40,863 nucleotides of DNA from SZUA-430 sp964561925 (GTDB lineage Bacteria; Pseudomonadota; Alphaproteobacteria; Micropepsales; Micropepsaceae), in assembly GCA_964561925.1 (NCBI GenBank), contig CAZLRW010000024.1, positions 1 to 40,863 on the forward strand. Direction: 5' to 3'. Below the pieces are notes generated by a model. It saw nothing but the letters and a program-made list of their open reading frames with translations, was not told the DNA's origin and made no database searches. Positions 8,966 through 16,800 of this stretch are shown here, one piece after another (the first letter of the stretch is position 1; each line of letters opens with the position of its first letter). The translations under genes were made by a program, and so were the position numbers.

Positions 8966-9232
8966 GCAAGTCCCCCAAAGCTGGAGCCCGTAAGACCGGG
9001 CCCCTCCCCATCGCCCCGCGGCCACCCACCGAGGGACATTTGCGGAAACGGTAACAGCGACCTTCAGAAAAGATCAACAAAACTATCAAAATCGGGTCGT
9101 AACTATTTCCATTCGCACAACTATCCGCCAGCACAGACGCCGCCCGGCAACATCCCAGGTCCGCCGCACAACCTCGAGGAGAATCGAACCGCGATGAATT
9201 CATGCAATTGACGGTGCAGCTAAGTAGGCCGC
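8966..9232. promoter_or_regulatory. Leader region upstream of the TonB receptor gene
   Basis: 267 bases without a gene between the receptor start and the end of aapP. An AT-rich patch at roughly 9060-9125 stands out from the GC-rich surroundings and is the natural place for the receptor promoter, but I cannot fix -35 and -10 boxes. I found no cobalamin box or other recognisable riboswitch motif. Confidence 0.35.
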
Positions 9233-9970
9233 TCACCGCAGAATCTGGGACAGGAATTCCTTCGTTCGCGCGCTCTTCGGGTTCGTGAAGAACACATCCG
9301 GCGGCGCAGTTTCGACGATCTCGCCCTCGTCCATGAAGACGACGCGGTTGGCGACGGTGCGTGCGAAGCCCATCTCGTGCGTGACGACCAGCATCGTCAT
9401 GCCGGTGCCTGCGAGCTCGACCATCGTCTCGAGCACCTCCTTGATCATCTCCGGATCGAGCGCGGAGGTCGGCTCGTCGAACAGCATGATGCGCGGTTCC
9501 ATCGTCAGCGCCCGCGCGATCGCCACGCGCTGCTGTTGACCGCCGGAGAGTTGGCCCGGGTACTTATGCGCCTGCTCCGGGATGTGCACGCGCTCAAGAT
9601 ACTGCATCGCGAGTTTCTCGGCCTTGTCCTTCGGCATCTTCTTCACCCACATCGGCGCGAGCGTGCAGTTCTCAAGCGCCGTCAGATGCGGGAACAGATT
9701 GAACTGCTGGAACACCATGCCGACATTCGCGCGCACCGCTTCGATCTGGCCGACTTCTTCGGTCAGCGGCTGCCCCTCGACGACGATCCGCCCCTCTTGG
9801 TGCGGCTCAAGCGCGTTGATGCAGCGGATCAAAGTCGACTTACCGGATCCCGACGGGCCGCAAACCACCACCCGCTCGCCGCGCGCGACGGTCAGGTTGA
9901 TGTCCTTCAGCACGTGGAACGTCTTGAACCACTTGTTGAGACCCGTGATCTCGACCGCGTTCGCGCTCAC
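9233..9970 (-). CDS. aapP: General L-amino acid ABC transporter, ATP-binding subunit
   Basis: 245 residues from a GTG at 9968-9970, which overlaps the stop of aapM by four bases (GTGA). Walker A GPSGSGKST is at 38-46, signature LSGGQ at 141-145, Walker B 'IMLFDE' at 161-166 and the H-loop in 'VVTHEMGFA'. 'FNLFPHLTALEN' (90-101) and 'DEPTSALDPEMIKEVL' are the hallmarks of the polar amino-acid transporter ATPases (GlnQ/HisP/AapP). It is the last gene of the four-gene cluster aapJ-Q-M-P and powers uptake through AapQ/AapM. Confidence 0.95.
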   Translation of the reverse strand: MSANAVEITGLNKWFKTFHVLKDINLTVARGERVVVCGPSGSGKSTLIRCINALEPHQEGRIVVEGQPLTEEVGQIEAVRANVGMVFQQFNLFPHLTALENCTLAPMWVKKMPKDKAEKLAMQYLERVHIPEQAHKYPGQLSGGQQQRVAIARALTMEPRIMLFDEPTSALDPEMIKEVLETMVELAGTGMTMLVVTHEMGFARTVANRVVFMDEGEIVETAPPDVFFTNPKSARTKEFLSQILR

Positions 9971-11052
9971 CGCCGCTCCCCCGCTCCCAACACGCCTTCC
10001 ATGTGCTTCGCATAGCGCGACATGCTGAAACACATCGCCCAGAACACCGCACCGACGAACGCATAACCGGTCAATGCCGTGTTCGGCGTCGCCCATGTCG
10101 GGTCGGTCGTGCCGGTCTGCGCGATGCCCAGGAGATCGAACAGGCCGATGATCGATACCAGCGACGTGTCCTTCAGCAACCCGATGAAGTTGCCGACGAT
10201 GTTCGGCAATGCGAGCCTGAGCGCCTGTGGCAGGATCACGAACGCCATCGCCTGCCAGTAGCCCAGACCCATCGCCGCGGCGGCCTCGTACTGCCCTTTC
10301 GGAATCGCCTGCAAGCCGCCGCGCACGACCTCGGCCATGTAGGCCGACGAGAACAGTGCCACCGCGATCAGCGCCGCCATCAGCTTGTTGACCGAAAGCC
10401 CCAGAAACAGCGGCAGCATGTTCGCCGCCATGAAGAGCACGGTCACGAGCGGCACGCCGCGCCAGAACTCGATGAACGCAATGCTAAGCCAACGGACGAC
10501 CGGCAACTCCGACCGCCGCCCCAGCGCAAGCAGAATGCCGAGCGGCAGCGACGCCACGATCCCGGTAATCGCAACGACCAGCGTCATCAAAAGCCCGCCC
10601 CACCGCTCCGTCGGCACACGCTCGAGCCCGAAACCGCCGACCAGCAATATGAAGGCCACGACCGGAAACAGCGTCAGCATCACGACGCCGACCGGCCGCT
10701 TGCCCGGCACGCGCGGCAAGGTCAGCCACAGCAACCCGGCGCTCAGCACGATCAGAACGATGTCGACGCGCCAACGTTGTGCGGTGTCGTAGAATCCGTA
10801 GACGAACTGGCCCAGCCGCTCGATCACGAACGGCCAGCAGGCGCCGTTCTCGTACGGCAGGCACGCGTCGCGATCCGTTCCCGTCCATGCGGCATTCACG
10901 AACGCCCACTGCACGAAGGGCACGACCGTGACGTAAAGGACCAGCAGCGCGAACAACGTCAGCACAGTGTTGAACGGCGTCGAGAAGAGATTCTCGCGCA
11001 ACCACTCGACGGGGCCTGGCAACGGTACGCGGGGCGGGCGGCGCGCGGTCAT
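9967..11052 (-). CDS. aapM: General L-amino acid ABC transporter, permease subunit AapM
   Basis: 361 residues. A long N-terminal membrane region with a Cys-containing periplasmic loop ('DRDACLPYENGACWPF') precedes the usual His/Glu/Gln permease domain. This N-terminal extension distinguishes AapM/BztC from short HisM-type permeases. The coupling EAA loop is visible: 'GGLQAIPKGQYEAAAAMG' followed by 'FVILPQALRLALPN'. It starts four bases after the aapQ stop and overlaps the aapP start, so it belongs to one operon. AapM pairs with AapQ in the inner membrane. Confidence 0.95.
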   Translation of the reverse strand: MTARRPPRVPLPGPVEWLRENLFSTPFNTVLTLFALLVLYVTVVPFVQWAFVNAAWTGTDRDACLPYENGACWPFVIERLGQFVYGFYDTAQRWRVDIVLIVLSAGLLWLTLPRVPGKRPVGVVMLTLFPVVAFILLVGGFGLERVPTERWGGLLMTLVVAITGIVASLPLGILLALGRRSELPVVRWLSIAFIEFWRGVPLVTVLFMAANMLPLFLGLSVNKLMAALIAVALFSSAYMAEVVRGGLQAIPKGQYEAAAAMGLGYWQAMAFVILPQALRLALPNIVGNFIGLLKDTSLVSIIGLFDLLGIAQTGTTDPTWATPNTALTGYAFVGAVFWAMCFSMSRYAKHMEGVLGAGERR

Positions 11053-11056
11053 CGAC

Positions 11057-12226
11057 CTAACGCTCCGTCAGCGCGATGCGCGCATTGTACCAATTCATGA
11101 AGAAGCTGGTGAGCAAGCTCAGCGTCAGATAGATCGCCATCGTAATCGCAATGATCTCGATCGCCTGCCCCGTCTGGCTGAGCGACGTCCCGGCAAACAC
11201 GGATACGAGATCGGGATATGCGATCGCAACGGCGAGCGACGAGTTCTTCGTCAGGTTCAGATACTGACTGGTCAGCGGCGGAATGATCAGCCGCATCGCC
11301 TGGGGCACGACCACGAGACGCAGCGTCTGCCCGCGCGACAGCCCCAGCGCCTGCGAAGCCTCCGTTTGCCCCTTGGCGACGCCTTGAACACCCGCGCGCA
11401 CGATCTCGGCGATGAAACTCGCCGTGTACGTCGCGAGCGCGACGACAAGCGCCATCAACTCGGGCAGCACCACCAGCCCGCCTTCGAAGTTCAACCCCGT
11501 CAGATGCGGCACCGAAAACGAAAGCGGAAAGCCGAGCGCGGCGCTCGCCGCCAACGGCGGCAGCAGCACGAAAGCCGCCGCCGGCAGGGCAACGGACCGG
11601 TGCTCACCCGTCTTCACGCGCGCGTCCCGTGCCGCCAGCGCCCACCAAAGCGCACCGGCCACGCCGAGCGCCAGCGCCAGAAGGACAAGAGCGAACCCGG
11701 CCTCCGCATGCGGCGCCGGCAAATAGAGACCGCGACTGTTCAGAAACACCGCGTCCGCAACGGAAACGCTCTCACGCGGACTGGGCAGCGCGCGCAACAC
11801 CGCAAAATACCAAAAGAAAATCTGCAACAGCAGCGGCAGATTGCGCAGCACTTCGACATAAGCCCGGCACAGCCGCGCAACCAGCCAGTTCGACGACAAC
11901 TGCCCGATACCGACAATGAACCCGAGCAAGGTCGCCAGCACGACCCCGATCCCCGCGACCAGCAGCGTGTTCAGAACGCCGACGAGCAGCACCCGGCCGT
12001 AGGTCGACGTCTCGTCGTAGGCGACCAGAGTCTGGATGATGTCGAATCCGGCGGTGTTGTCGAGAAAGCCGAACCCCGTCGCGATCTTCTGGCGCTGGAT
12101 CGCCTCGATGGCATTCCCGGCGAGAACAGCGATCAGAGCGCCGACGCCGACGACCAGCGCCACCTGAAACGCGACGTCGCGCGTGCGCCGCGCCCGCCAC
12201 CAAGGTACGCGCGAGCGAGCCGTCAT
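11057..12226 (-). CDS. aapQ: General L-amino acid ABC transporter, permease subunit AapQ
   Basis: 389 residues, the length expected for AapQ/BztB. An N-terminal helix near residues 18-40 is followed by 'GFGFLDNTAGFDI', a conserved AapQ element, and 'RVLLVGVLNTLLVAGIG', the start of the permease domain. 'VEVLRNLPLLLQIFFWY' is the typical 'RxxPllvQlfxxY' motif of the family. The EAA loop reads 'GVQGVAKGQTEASQALG' then 'VVVPQAMRLIIPP'. It lies 35 bases downstream of aapJ and four bases upstream of aapM, so the order in transcription is J-Q-M-P as in Rhizobium. Confidence 0.95.
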   Translation of the reverse strand: MTARSRVPWWRARRTRDVAFQVALVVGVGALIAVLAGNAIEAIQRQKIATGFGFLDNTAGFDIIQTLVAYDETSTYGRVLLVGVLNTLLVAGIGVVLATLLGFIVGIGQLSSNWLVARLCRAYVEVLRNLPLLLQIFFWYFAVLRALPSPRESVSVADAVFLNSRGLYLPAPHAEAGFALVLLALALGVAGALWWALAARDARVKTGEHRSVALPAAAFVLLPPLAASAALGFPLSFSVPHLTGLNFEGGLVVLPELMALVVALATYTASFIAEIVRAGVQGVAKGQTEASQALGLSRGQTLRLVVVPQAMRLIIPPLTSQYLNLTKNSSLAVAIAYPDLVSVFAGTSLSQTGQAIEIIAITMAIYLTLSLLTSFFMNWYNARIALTER

Positions 12227-12261
12227 CGGCCCTCGATCGTATCAGTACGCCGCAACGCCGG

Positions 12262-13290
12262 TCACCGCACCGGCGGCGCGTATTGAAGCCCGCCCTTGTT
12301 CCACAGCGCGTTCAGACCGCGCTTGATCTTCAAGGGCGACCCCTGCCCCACATTGCGCTCGAACATCTCGCCGTAATTGCCGACGCCCTTCACGATGCGC
12401 ACCACCCAATCCTTCGAAAGGCCCATGGACTCGCCGAACGCGCCTTCGACGCCCAGCAGGCGGCGCACTTCGGGATTCTGAGACTTCACCATCTGATCGA
12501 CGTTCTTCGACGTGACGCCCAACTCCTCCGCGTTGATCAACGCAAACAGCGTCCACCGCACGAGGTCTTCCCATTGCTGGTCGCCCTGATTCACGGCCGG
12601 GCCCAAAGGCTCCTTCGAGATGATCTCGGGCAGGATGATATGGTCGTCGGGCTTCTTGAGTTTCAACCGTTCCGCATAGAGGCCCGAACCGTCGGTCGTA
12701 TAGGCGTCGCACCGGCCGTTGTCGTAGGCCGCAATCACCTCGTTGTTCCGCTCGAACGCGATGACTTTGTACTTGAGATTGTTCGCGCGGAAATAATCGG
12801 CGAGGTTCAGCTCCGTCGTCGTGCCGGTGTTCGTGCACACGTTCGCGCCGTTCAACTGCTTGGCGCTCGTCACGTTCAACTTCTTCGGCACCAGAAAGCC
12901 TTGGCCGTCGTAGTACATGACCCCGACGAACGCGAGCCCGAGCTGCGTGTCGCGGCTGATCGTCCAGGTCGTGTTGCGCGACAGAACTTCGAACTCGCCC
13001 GCCTGCAGCGCGGTGAAGCGCACTTTGGCGGACGTCGGCGTGAATCGCACCTTCTTCGGATCGTTGAAGATCGCCGCCGCTATCCCCCGGCAGAAGTCGA
13101 CGTCGAGACCGCTCCAGTTGCCCTTCGCGTCCGGGTTCGCGAAGCCGGGCAGGCCCTCGTTGACCCCGCAACGCAGGAACCCGTTCTTCTTCACCCGCTC
13201 GAGCGTCGGCGAACCGGCGGCCGAGGCGGCCCCCGCGCCAAGCCCCAGCGCAAGCGTCACGGCGGCGATCGAGGCAAGAAAACGGCGCAT
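12262..13290 (-). CDS. aapJ: General L-amino acid ABC transporter, periplasmic binding protein
   Basis: 342 residues from ATG 13288-13290; the frame extends upstream, but this ATG opens a clear signal peptide ('MRRFLASIAAVTLAL' to 'GAASAAG', cleavage near 24). The mature protein begins 'TLERVKKNGFLRCGVNEGLPGF' in the AapJ/BztA manner and contains 'WSGLDVDFCRGIAAA' and 'CDAYTTDGSGLYAERLKL', which are solute-binding family 3 features. The C-terminus 'GGLQYAPPVR' is the AapJ ending. It delivers a broad range of L-amino acids to the permease encoded downstream. It diverges from the cystathionine beta-lyase gene across 89 bases. Confidence 0.96.
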   Translation of the reverse strand: MRRFLASIAAVTLALGLGAGAASAAGSPTLERVKKNGFLRCGVNEGLPGFANPDAKGNWSGLDVDFCRGIAAAIFNDPKKVRFTPTSAKVRFTALQAGEFEVLSRNTTWTISRDTQLGLAFVGVMYYDGQGFLVPKKLNVTSAKQLNGANVCTNTGTTTELNLADYFRANNLKYKVIAFERNNEVIAAYDNGRCDAYTTDGSGLYAERLKLKKPDDHIILPEIISKEPLGPAVNQGDQQWEDLVRWTLFALINAEELGVTSKNVDQMVKSQNPEVRRLLGVEGAFGESMGLSKDWVVRIVKGVGNYGEMFERNVGQGSPLKIKRGLNALWNKGGLQYAPPVR

Positions 13291-13379
13291 GCGATATGAC
13301 CCTTCGTCGGAACCGGATTGCAGCGCACCACGGGAATGCGGCACGGTGACGGCAGATACATAGAGGAGAGCCGGGCCAG

Positions 13380-14552
13380 ATGTCTAAGCCCGATGACGGC
13401 CCGAAACGCCCCGAAACCCGCGTCGTGACCGCGGGGCGTTCGCCTTTCGACCACAACGGCCTCGTCAACCCGCCCGTCTACCACGCCTCGACCATGCTTC
13501 ACCGCAGCATGGACGCGCTCGAACACCAGGGCCAGCCCTACACCTACGGCCGCCGCAAGACCCCCACGATCGAAGCGTTGGAGAAGGCGATCTGCGAACT
13601 CGAAGGCGGCGCAGGCACGGTCCTATGCCCCTCCGGTCTCCAAGCCTGCACGCTCGCCCTTCTCGCCGTGGCCGGGGCGGGCGACCACGTGCTGGTCACC
13701 GATTCGGTCTATGGCCCGACGCGCACGTTCTGCGACCGTACGCTGTCGCGCTTCGGCGTGAACGTCACCTATTTCGACCCGCTGATCGGTGCGGAGATTG
13801 AGCGCCTGTTCCGCCCGAACACCCGTGCGGTCTTCCTCGAAAGCCCGGGCTCGCTGACGTTCGAAATCCAAGACGTGCCCGCTATCGCCGCCTGCGCCCG
13901 CGCCGCGGACATCGCCGTCATCCTCGACAACACATGGGCCACGCCGCTGTTCTTCGATGCGATCGGCCACGGCGTCGACATCTCGGTGATGGCCGCGACC
14001 AAGTACGTCGTCGGCCACTCCGACGCCATGCTGGGCACCGTCACCGCCACCGCCAAACATTACAAGCGCCTGCGCGAGACGCACGGAAACCTCGGCCTCT
14101 GTGTCGGTCCCGACGACATCTATCTGGGCCAACGCGGCCTGCGCACGATGGCAGTCCGTTTGAAGCAGCACCAAGCGAACGCGACACGCCTGACCGATTG
14201 GCTCGCCGCAAGACCGGAAGTCGAACGCATCCTCTATCCCGCGCGCGCCGACGATCCTGGCCACGCGCTCTGGAAGCGCGACTTCAACGGCGCCTCGGGC
14301 CTCTTCGGCGTGGAACTGAAGCCCTGTTCCAAGAGCGCGCTCGCCGCGATGCTCGACGGCATGACGCTCTTCGGCATGGGCTGGAGTTGGGGCGGCTACG
14401 AAAGCCTCATCGTCCCCGCCCACCCGCACCGCTCGGCCAAAAAATTCGAAACCAAGGGCCCGCTGATCCGCATCCACGCCGGCCTCGAAAATGCCGACGA
14501 CCTCATCGCCGACCTTGACGCGGGGTTGGAGCGTCTAAAGAAGGAAACATGA
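13380..14552 (+). CDS. metC: Cystathionine beta-lyase (PLP-dependent)
   Basis: 390 residues, normal length for MetC. The cofactor-anchoring residues of the Cys/Met PLP family are present: 'YTYGRRKTPT' (Tyr56, Arg58), 'GTVLCPSGLQA' phosphate-binding loop, 'ILDNTWATPL' with Asp183, and the Schiff-base Lys208 in 'AATKYVVGHSD'. 'MGWSWGGYESL' and 'IRIHAGLENADDL' at the end are the forms seen in cystathionine beta-lyases rather than gamma-synthases. The enzyme cleaves cystathionine to homocysteine, ammonia and pyruvate in methionine synthesis; many family members also act on cystine. It is monocistronic or heads the cluster with hisI, separated from it by a palindromic repeat pair. Confidence 0.93.
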   Translation: MSKPDDGPKRPETRVVTAGRSPFDHNGLVNPPVYHASTMLHRSMDALEHQGQPYTYGRRKTPTIEALEKAICELEGGAGTVLCPSGLQACTLALLAVAGAGDHVLVTDSVYGPTRTFCDRTLSRFGVNVTYFDPLIGAEIERLFRPNTRAVFLESPGSLTFEIQDVPAIAACARAADIAVILDNTWATPLFFDAIGHGVDISVMAATKYVVGHSDAMLGTVTATAKHYKRLRETHGNLGLCVGPDDIYLGQRGLRTMAVRLKQHQANATRLTDWLAARPEVERILYPARADDPGHALWKRDFNGASGLFGVELKPCSKSALAAMLDGMTLFGMGWSWGGYESLIVPAHPHRSAKKFETKGPLIRIHAGLENADDLIADLDAGLERLKKET

Positions 14553-14570
14553 TCGACATGTCTCGGCGCC

Positions 14571-14670
14571 GTCTGGGAGCGCGGGCGTCCCGCCCGCGCT
14601 GTGAAGGACTTCCAAAGCACCGCACGCGAAAGCGCTGCGAAGAGCGGGCGGGACGCCCGCGCTCCCAGAC
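14571..14670. repeat. Paired palindromic repeat (REP/BIME-like element)
   Basis: Two 30-base arms at 14571-14600 and 14641-14670 are inverted copies of each other with one mismatch, 40 bases apart. Each arm is itself a hairpin: AGCGCGGGCG and CGCCCGCGCT around TCC in the first. The core GCGGGCGTCCCGCCCGC is the kind of extragenic palindrome found dispersed in GC-rich proteobacteria and mobilised by REP-associated (RAYT) transposases. It fills most of the 138 bases between metC and hisI and may end metC transcripts or protect their 3' ends. No transposase is nearby. Confidence 0.8.
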
Positions 14671-14690
14671 CGCGCCGCGGACGCCAACCG

Positions 14691-15032
14691 ATGAGTGAAC
14701 TCACCACCTCCGACTTCATCGCCCGCGTCACCTTCGACGACCGCGGCCTCGTCACGGCGGTCGCGCAGGACGCGAAAGACGGGCGTGTGCTGATGGTCGC
14801 CTGGATGAATCGCGAGGCGCTGACGCGCACGCTTGCCACGCGCGACGTGACCTACTGGTCGCGCTCGCGCGGCGAGCTCTGGCGCAAGGGCGACACGTCG
14901 GGCCACACGCAACGCCTCGTCGAGGTCTGGATCGACTGCGACGGCGATACGCTGCTGCTGAAGGTCGACCAAACCGGCCCCGCCTGCCACACCGGCGCGC
15001 CGACGTGCTTCTTCAGCCAAGCGAAACTCTAG
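14691..15032 (+). CDS. hisI: Phosphoribosyl-AMP cyclohydrolase
   Basis: 113 residues from ATG 14691. An in-frame ATG at 14601 would begin inside the palindromic repeat and add 30 unrelated residues, so it is rejected. The family's landmarks are intact: 'VLMVAWMNREAL', 'TYWSRSRGELWRKGDTSGHTQ' split across the active site, the Mg/Zn-binding 'WIDCDGDTLLL' and the C-terminal 'GPACHTG' that supplies a zinc Cys and the nearby His. The enzyme opens the purine ring of phosphoribosyl-AMP, the third step of histidine synthesis. The second half (hisE) is not fused, as is normal in alphaproteobacteria. The next gene starts at the base after its stop. Confidence 0.96.
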   Translation: MSELTTSDFIARVTFDDRGLVTAVAQDAKDGRVLMVAWMNREALTRTLATRDVTYWSRSRGELWRKGDTSGHTQRLVEVWIDCDGDTLLLKVDQTGPACHTGAPTCFFSQAKL

Positions 15033-16559
15033 ATGCCCTTCGACAAAGAGCGTGAGGAGTTCGAAGCCCGCGCCAAACGCGCGAAAGCAATGGGCTCGCC
15101 CAAGCGGTTGGCCGAACGCAAAGCCGCAGGCGTTCTCAACGCTCGCGAACGCCTCGCGCTCCTGTTCGACAAGGACACGTTCACCGAAGCGGGCCTCTTC
15201 GCAACCTCGATCAAGCCCGACATGCGCGAGAAGTCGCCAGGTGACGGCGTCGTCTGCGGCTTCGGCCGCATCAACGGACGAGCCGCGGGCGCGAACGCAG
15301 CCGACTTCACAACGCTGGGCTCCTCCTCAGCCGAAGTGCACGGCAAGAAGCAATATTGGGTGCGCGAGACCTGCCGCAAGAACGGCATCCCGCTCGTCAA
15401 TCTGATGGAGTGCGCGGGCGGGCGCATCCCCGACATCATGGGCGCCGCCGGCATCGGCCGCGCCGGCGAAGGCGCGCGTTACACGCACGCACGCGAGACG
15501 CCGTGGGCCTCGGCCGTGCTCGGCCTCACCTACGGCGGCGGCGCGTTCACCTGCATCAATTCCGACTTCGTCGTCATGCGCAAAGGCGCGGTGCTCGCCG
15601 TCTCGAGCCAGATGGTGACCTCCGTCGCGATCGCCGAGGAAATGGACCCGGAAGAGCTCGGCGGCTGGCGCCTGCACAGCGAGGCGACCGGCTTCGTCGA
15701 CGCCGTCGTCGATACCGACGAAGAAGCGATCGCAGCGTTGAAGACGTTCCTGAGCTACCTGCCGGACAACGCAAACTCGGCGCCGCCCGTCGCGACCGCG
15801 ATCAAGGAAGCCGCCGACGCCCGCAAGCTCGACACGCTCGTCCCCGAAAGCCGCGCCAAGGTCTATGACGTTCGCACCGTCATTAAAGCGATCCTCGATC
15901 AAGGCTCATACTTCCCGATCAAGGAACGCTTCGCGAAGGTGGCGGTCACCGCGCTCGGCCGCCTGAACGGTCGCAGCGTCGGCATCGTCGCCTCGAACCC
16001 GATGTTCAAGGGCGGCGCGCTCGACCCCGATGCGTGCGACAAGATCACGAGCTTCATCGTCCTTTGCGACAGCTTCAACGTGCCCTTGATCTTCCTCGCC
16101 GACACCCCGGGCTTCCTCGTCGGCGCAGAGAGCGAGAAGAAGCGCCTGCCAGGCAAGATCATGAACTTCATGGCCGCGCTCGAGCTTTCGACCGTGCCCA
16201 AGATCGCGCTCGTCATGCGCAAATCCTACGGCCAGGCCTATCTCAACATGGGCGGCGGCCGCTCCGACGTCACCGCAAGCTGGTTCTCGGGCGACATCTC
16301 GTTCATGGACCCGGCCGTCGCCGTCAACGTGGTCTATGCAACGAAGCCGGGTGAGAACCCGGAGCGTTACGACGAACTGCTCCGCCAAGTGTCGTCCGGC
16401 ACCACGGCCTACGAACTCGCCGCCCCGTTCATGGCGCAGATGGTGATCGACCCCAACGACACGCGACGCTTTCTGATCGACATGCTCGACATGCTCGCCC
16501 GCCGCATGACGAACGGCGTGGGTCAGCACCGCCTCGCCGATTGGCCGCCCGCTTTCTAA
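15033..16559 (+). CDS. Acyl-CoA carboxylase, carboxyltransferase (beta) subunit
   Basis: 508 residues, the length of PccB/AccD5-type carboxyltransferases with fused N- and C-terminal crotonase halves. 'RLAERKAAGVLNARERLALLFD' is the standard start, 'GGRIPDIMGAAG' corresponds to the CoA-binding oxyanion loop, and the second half shows 'FLADTPGFLVGAESEKK' and 'KSYGQAYLNMGGG', both typical of propionyl-/methylmalonyl-type enzymes. It transfers carboxyl from biotin to an acyl-CoA. It follows hisI with no gap and is 16 bases upstream of a free biotin carrier domain. No biotin carboxylase gene is in the window, so that subunit must come from elsewhere. The exact acyl-CoA substrate cannot be decided by eye. 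Confidence 0.92.
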   Translation: MPFDKEREEFEARAKRAKAMGSPKRLAERKAAGVLNARERLALLFDKDTFTEAGLFATSIKPDMREKSPGDGVVCGFGRINGRAAGANAADFTTLGSSSAEVHGKKQYWVRETCRKNGIPLVNLMECAGGRIPDIMGAAGIGRAGEGARYTHARETPWASAVLGLTYGGGAFTCINSDFVVMRKGAVLAVSSQMVTSVAIAEEMDPEELGGWRLHSEATGFVDAVVDTDEEAIAALKTFLSYLPDNANSAPPVATAIKEAADARKLDTLVPESRAKVYDVRTVIKAILDQGSYFPIKERFAKVAVTALGRLNGRSVGIVASNPMFKGGALDPDACDKITSFIVLCDSFNVPLIFLADTPGFLVGAESEKKRLPGKIMNFMAALELSTVPKIALVMRKSYGQAYLNMGGGRSDVTASWFSGDISFMDPAVAVNVVYATKPGENPERYDELLRQVSSGTTAYELAAPFMAQMVIDPNDTRRFLIDMLDMLARRMTNGVGQHRLADWPPAF

Positions 16560-16575
16560 CCACCCAAAGGCTCCC

Positions 16576-16797
16576 ATGCCCCGCAGCACCGTGAAGACCG
16601 AGATCACCGGCAAAGTCTGGAAAGTCGTCGCCGAAAAGGGCCAGCGCCTCGCCGAAGACGAGCCGATCGTCATCCTCGAAAGCATGAAGATGGAGATCCC
16701 CGTCACCGCCCCGATCGCCTGCACCGTGGTTGACATCGTGGTCGTTGAGGGCGACGCGGTCACCGAAGGCGATGTGATCGCGCACATCGAGAGCTAA
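16576..16797 (+). CDS. Free-standing biotin carboxyl carrier domain protein
   Basis: 73 residues forming one complete biotinyl/lipoyl domain and nothing else. The biotinylation site is 'ESMKM' at 35-39 with Lys38 as the acceptor; the mirror-image hairpin 'AEKGQRLAEDEP' and 'VVEGDAVTEGDVIAHIES' flank it as in all such domains. It is much shorter than AccB (about 150 residues), resembling the minimal biotinylated proteins of actinobacteria. Lying directly downstream of the carboxyltransferase, it should carry the carboxyl group to it. The gene downstream starts three bases after its stop. Confidence 0.93.
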   Translation: MPRSTVKTEITGKVWKVVAEKGQRLAEDEPIVILESMKMEIPVTAPIACTVVDIVVVEGDAVTEGDVIAHIES

Positions 16798-16800
16798 TCC

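Noticed and set aside
8966..9232. Possible cobalamin or other riboswitch upstream of the TonB receptor
   Set aside because: No B12-box-like sequence or conserved riboswitch core could be found on the minus strand.
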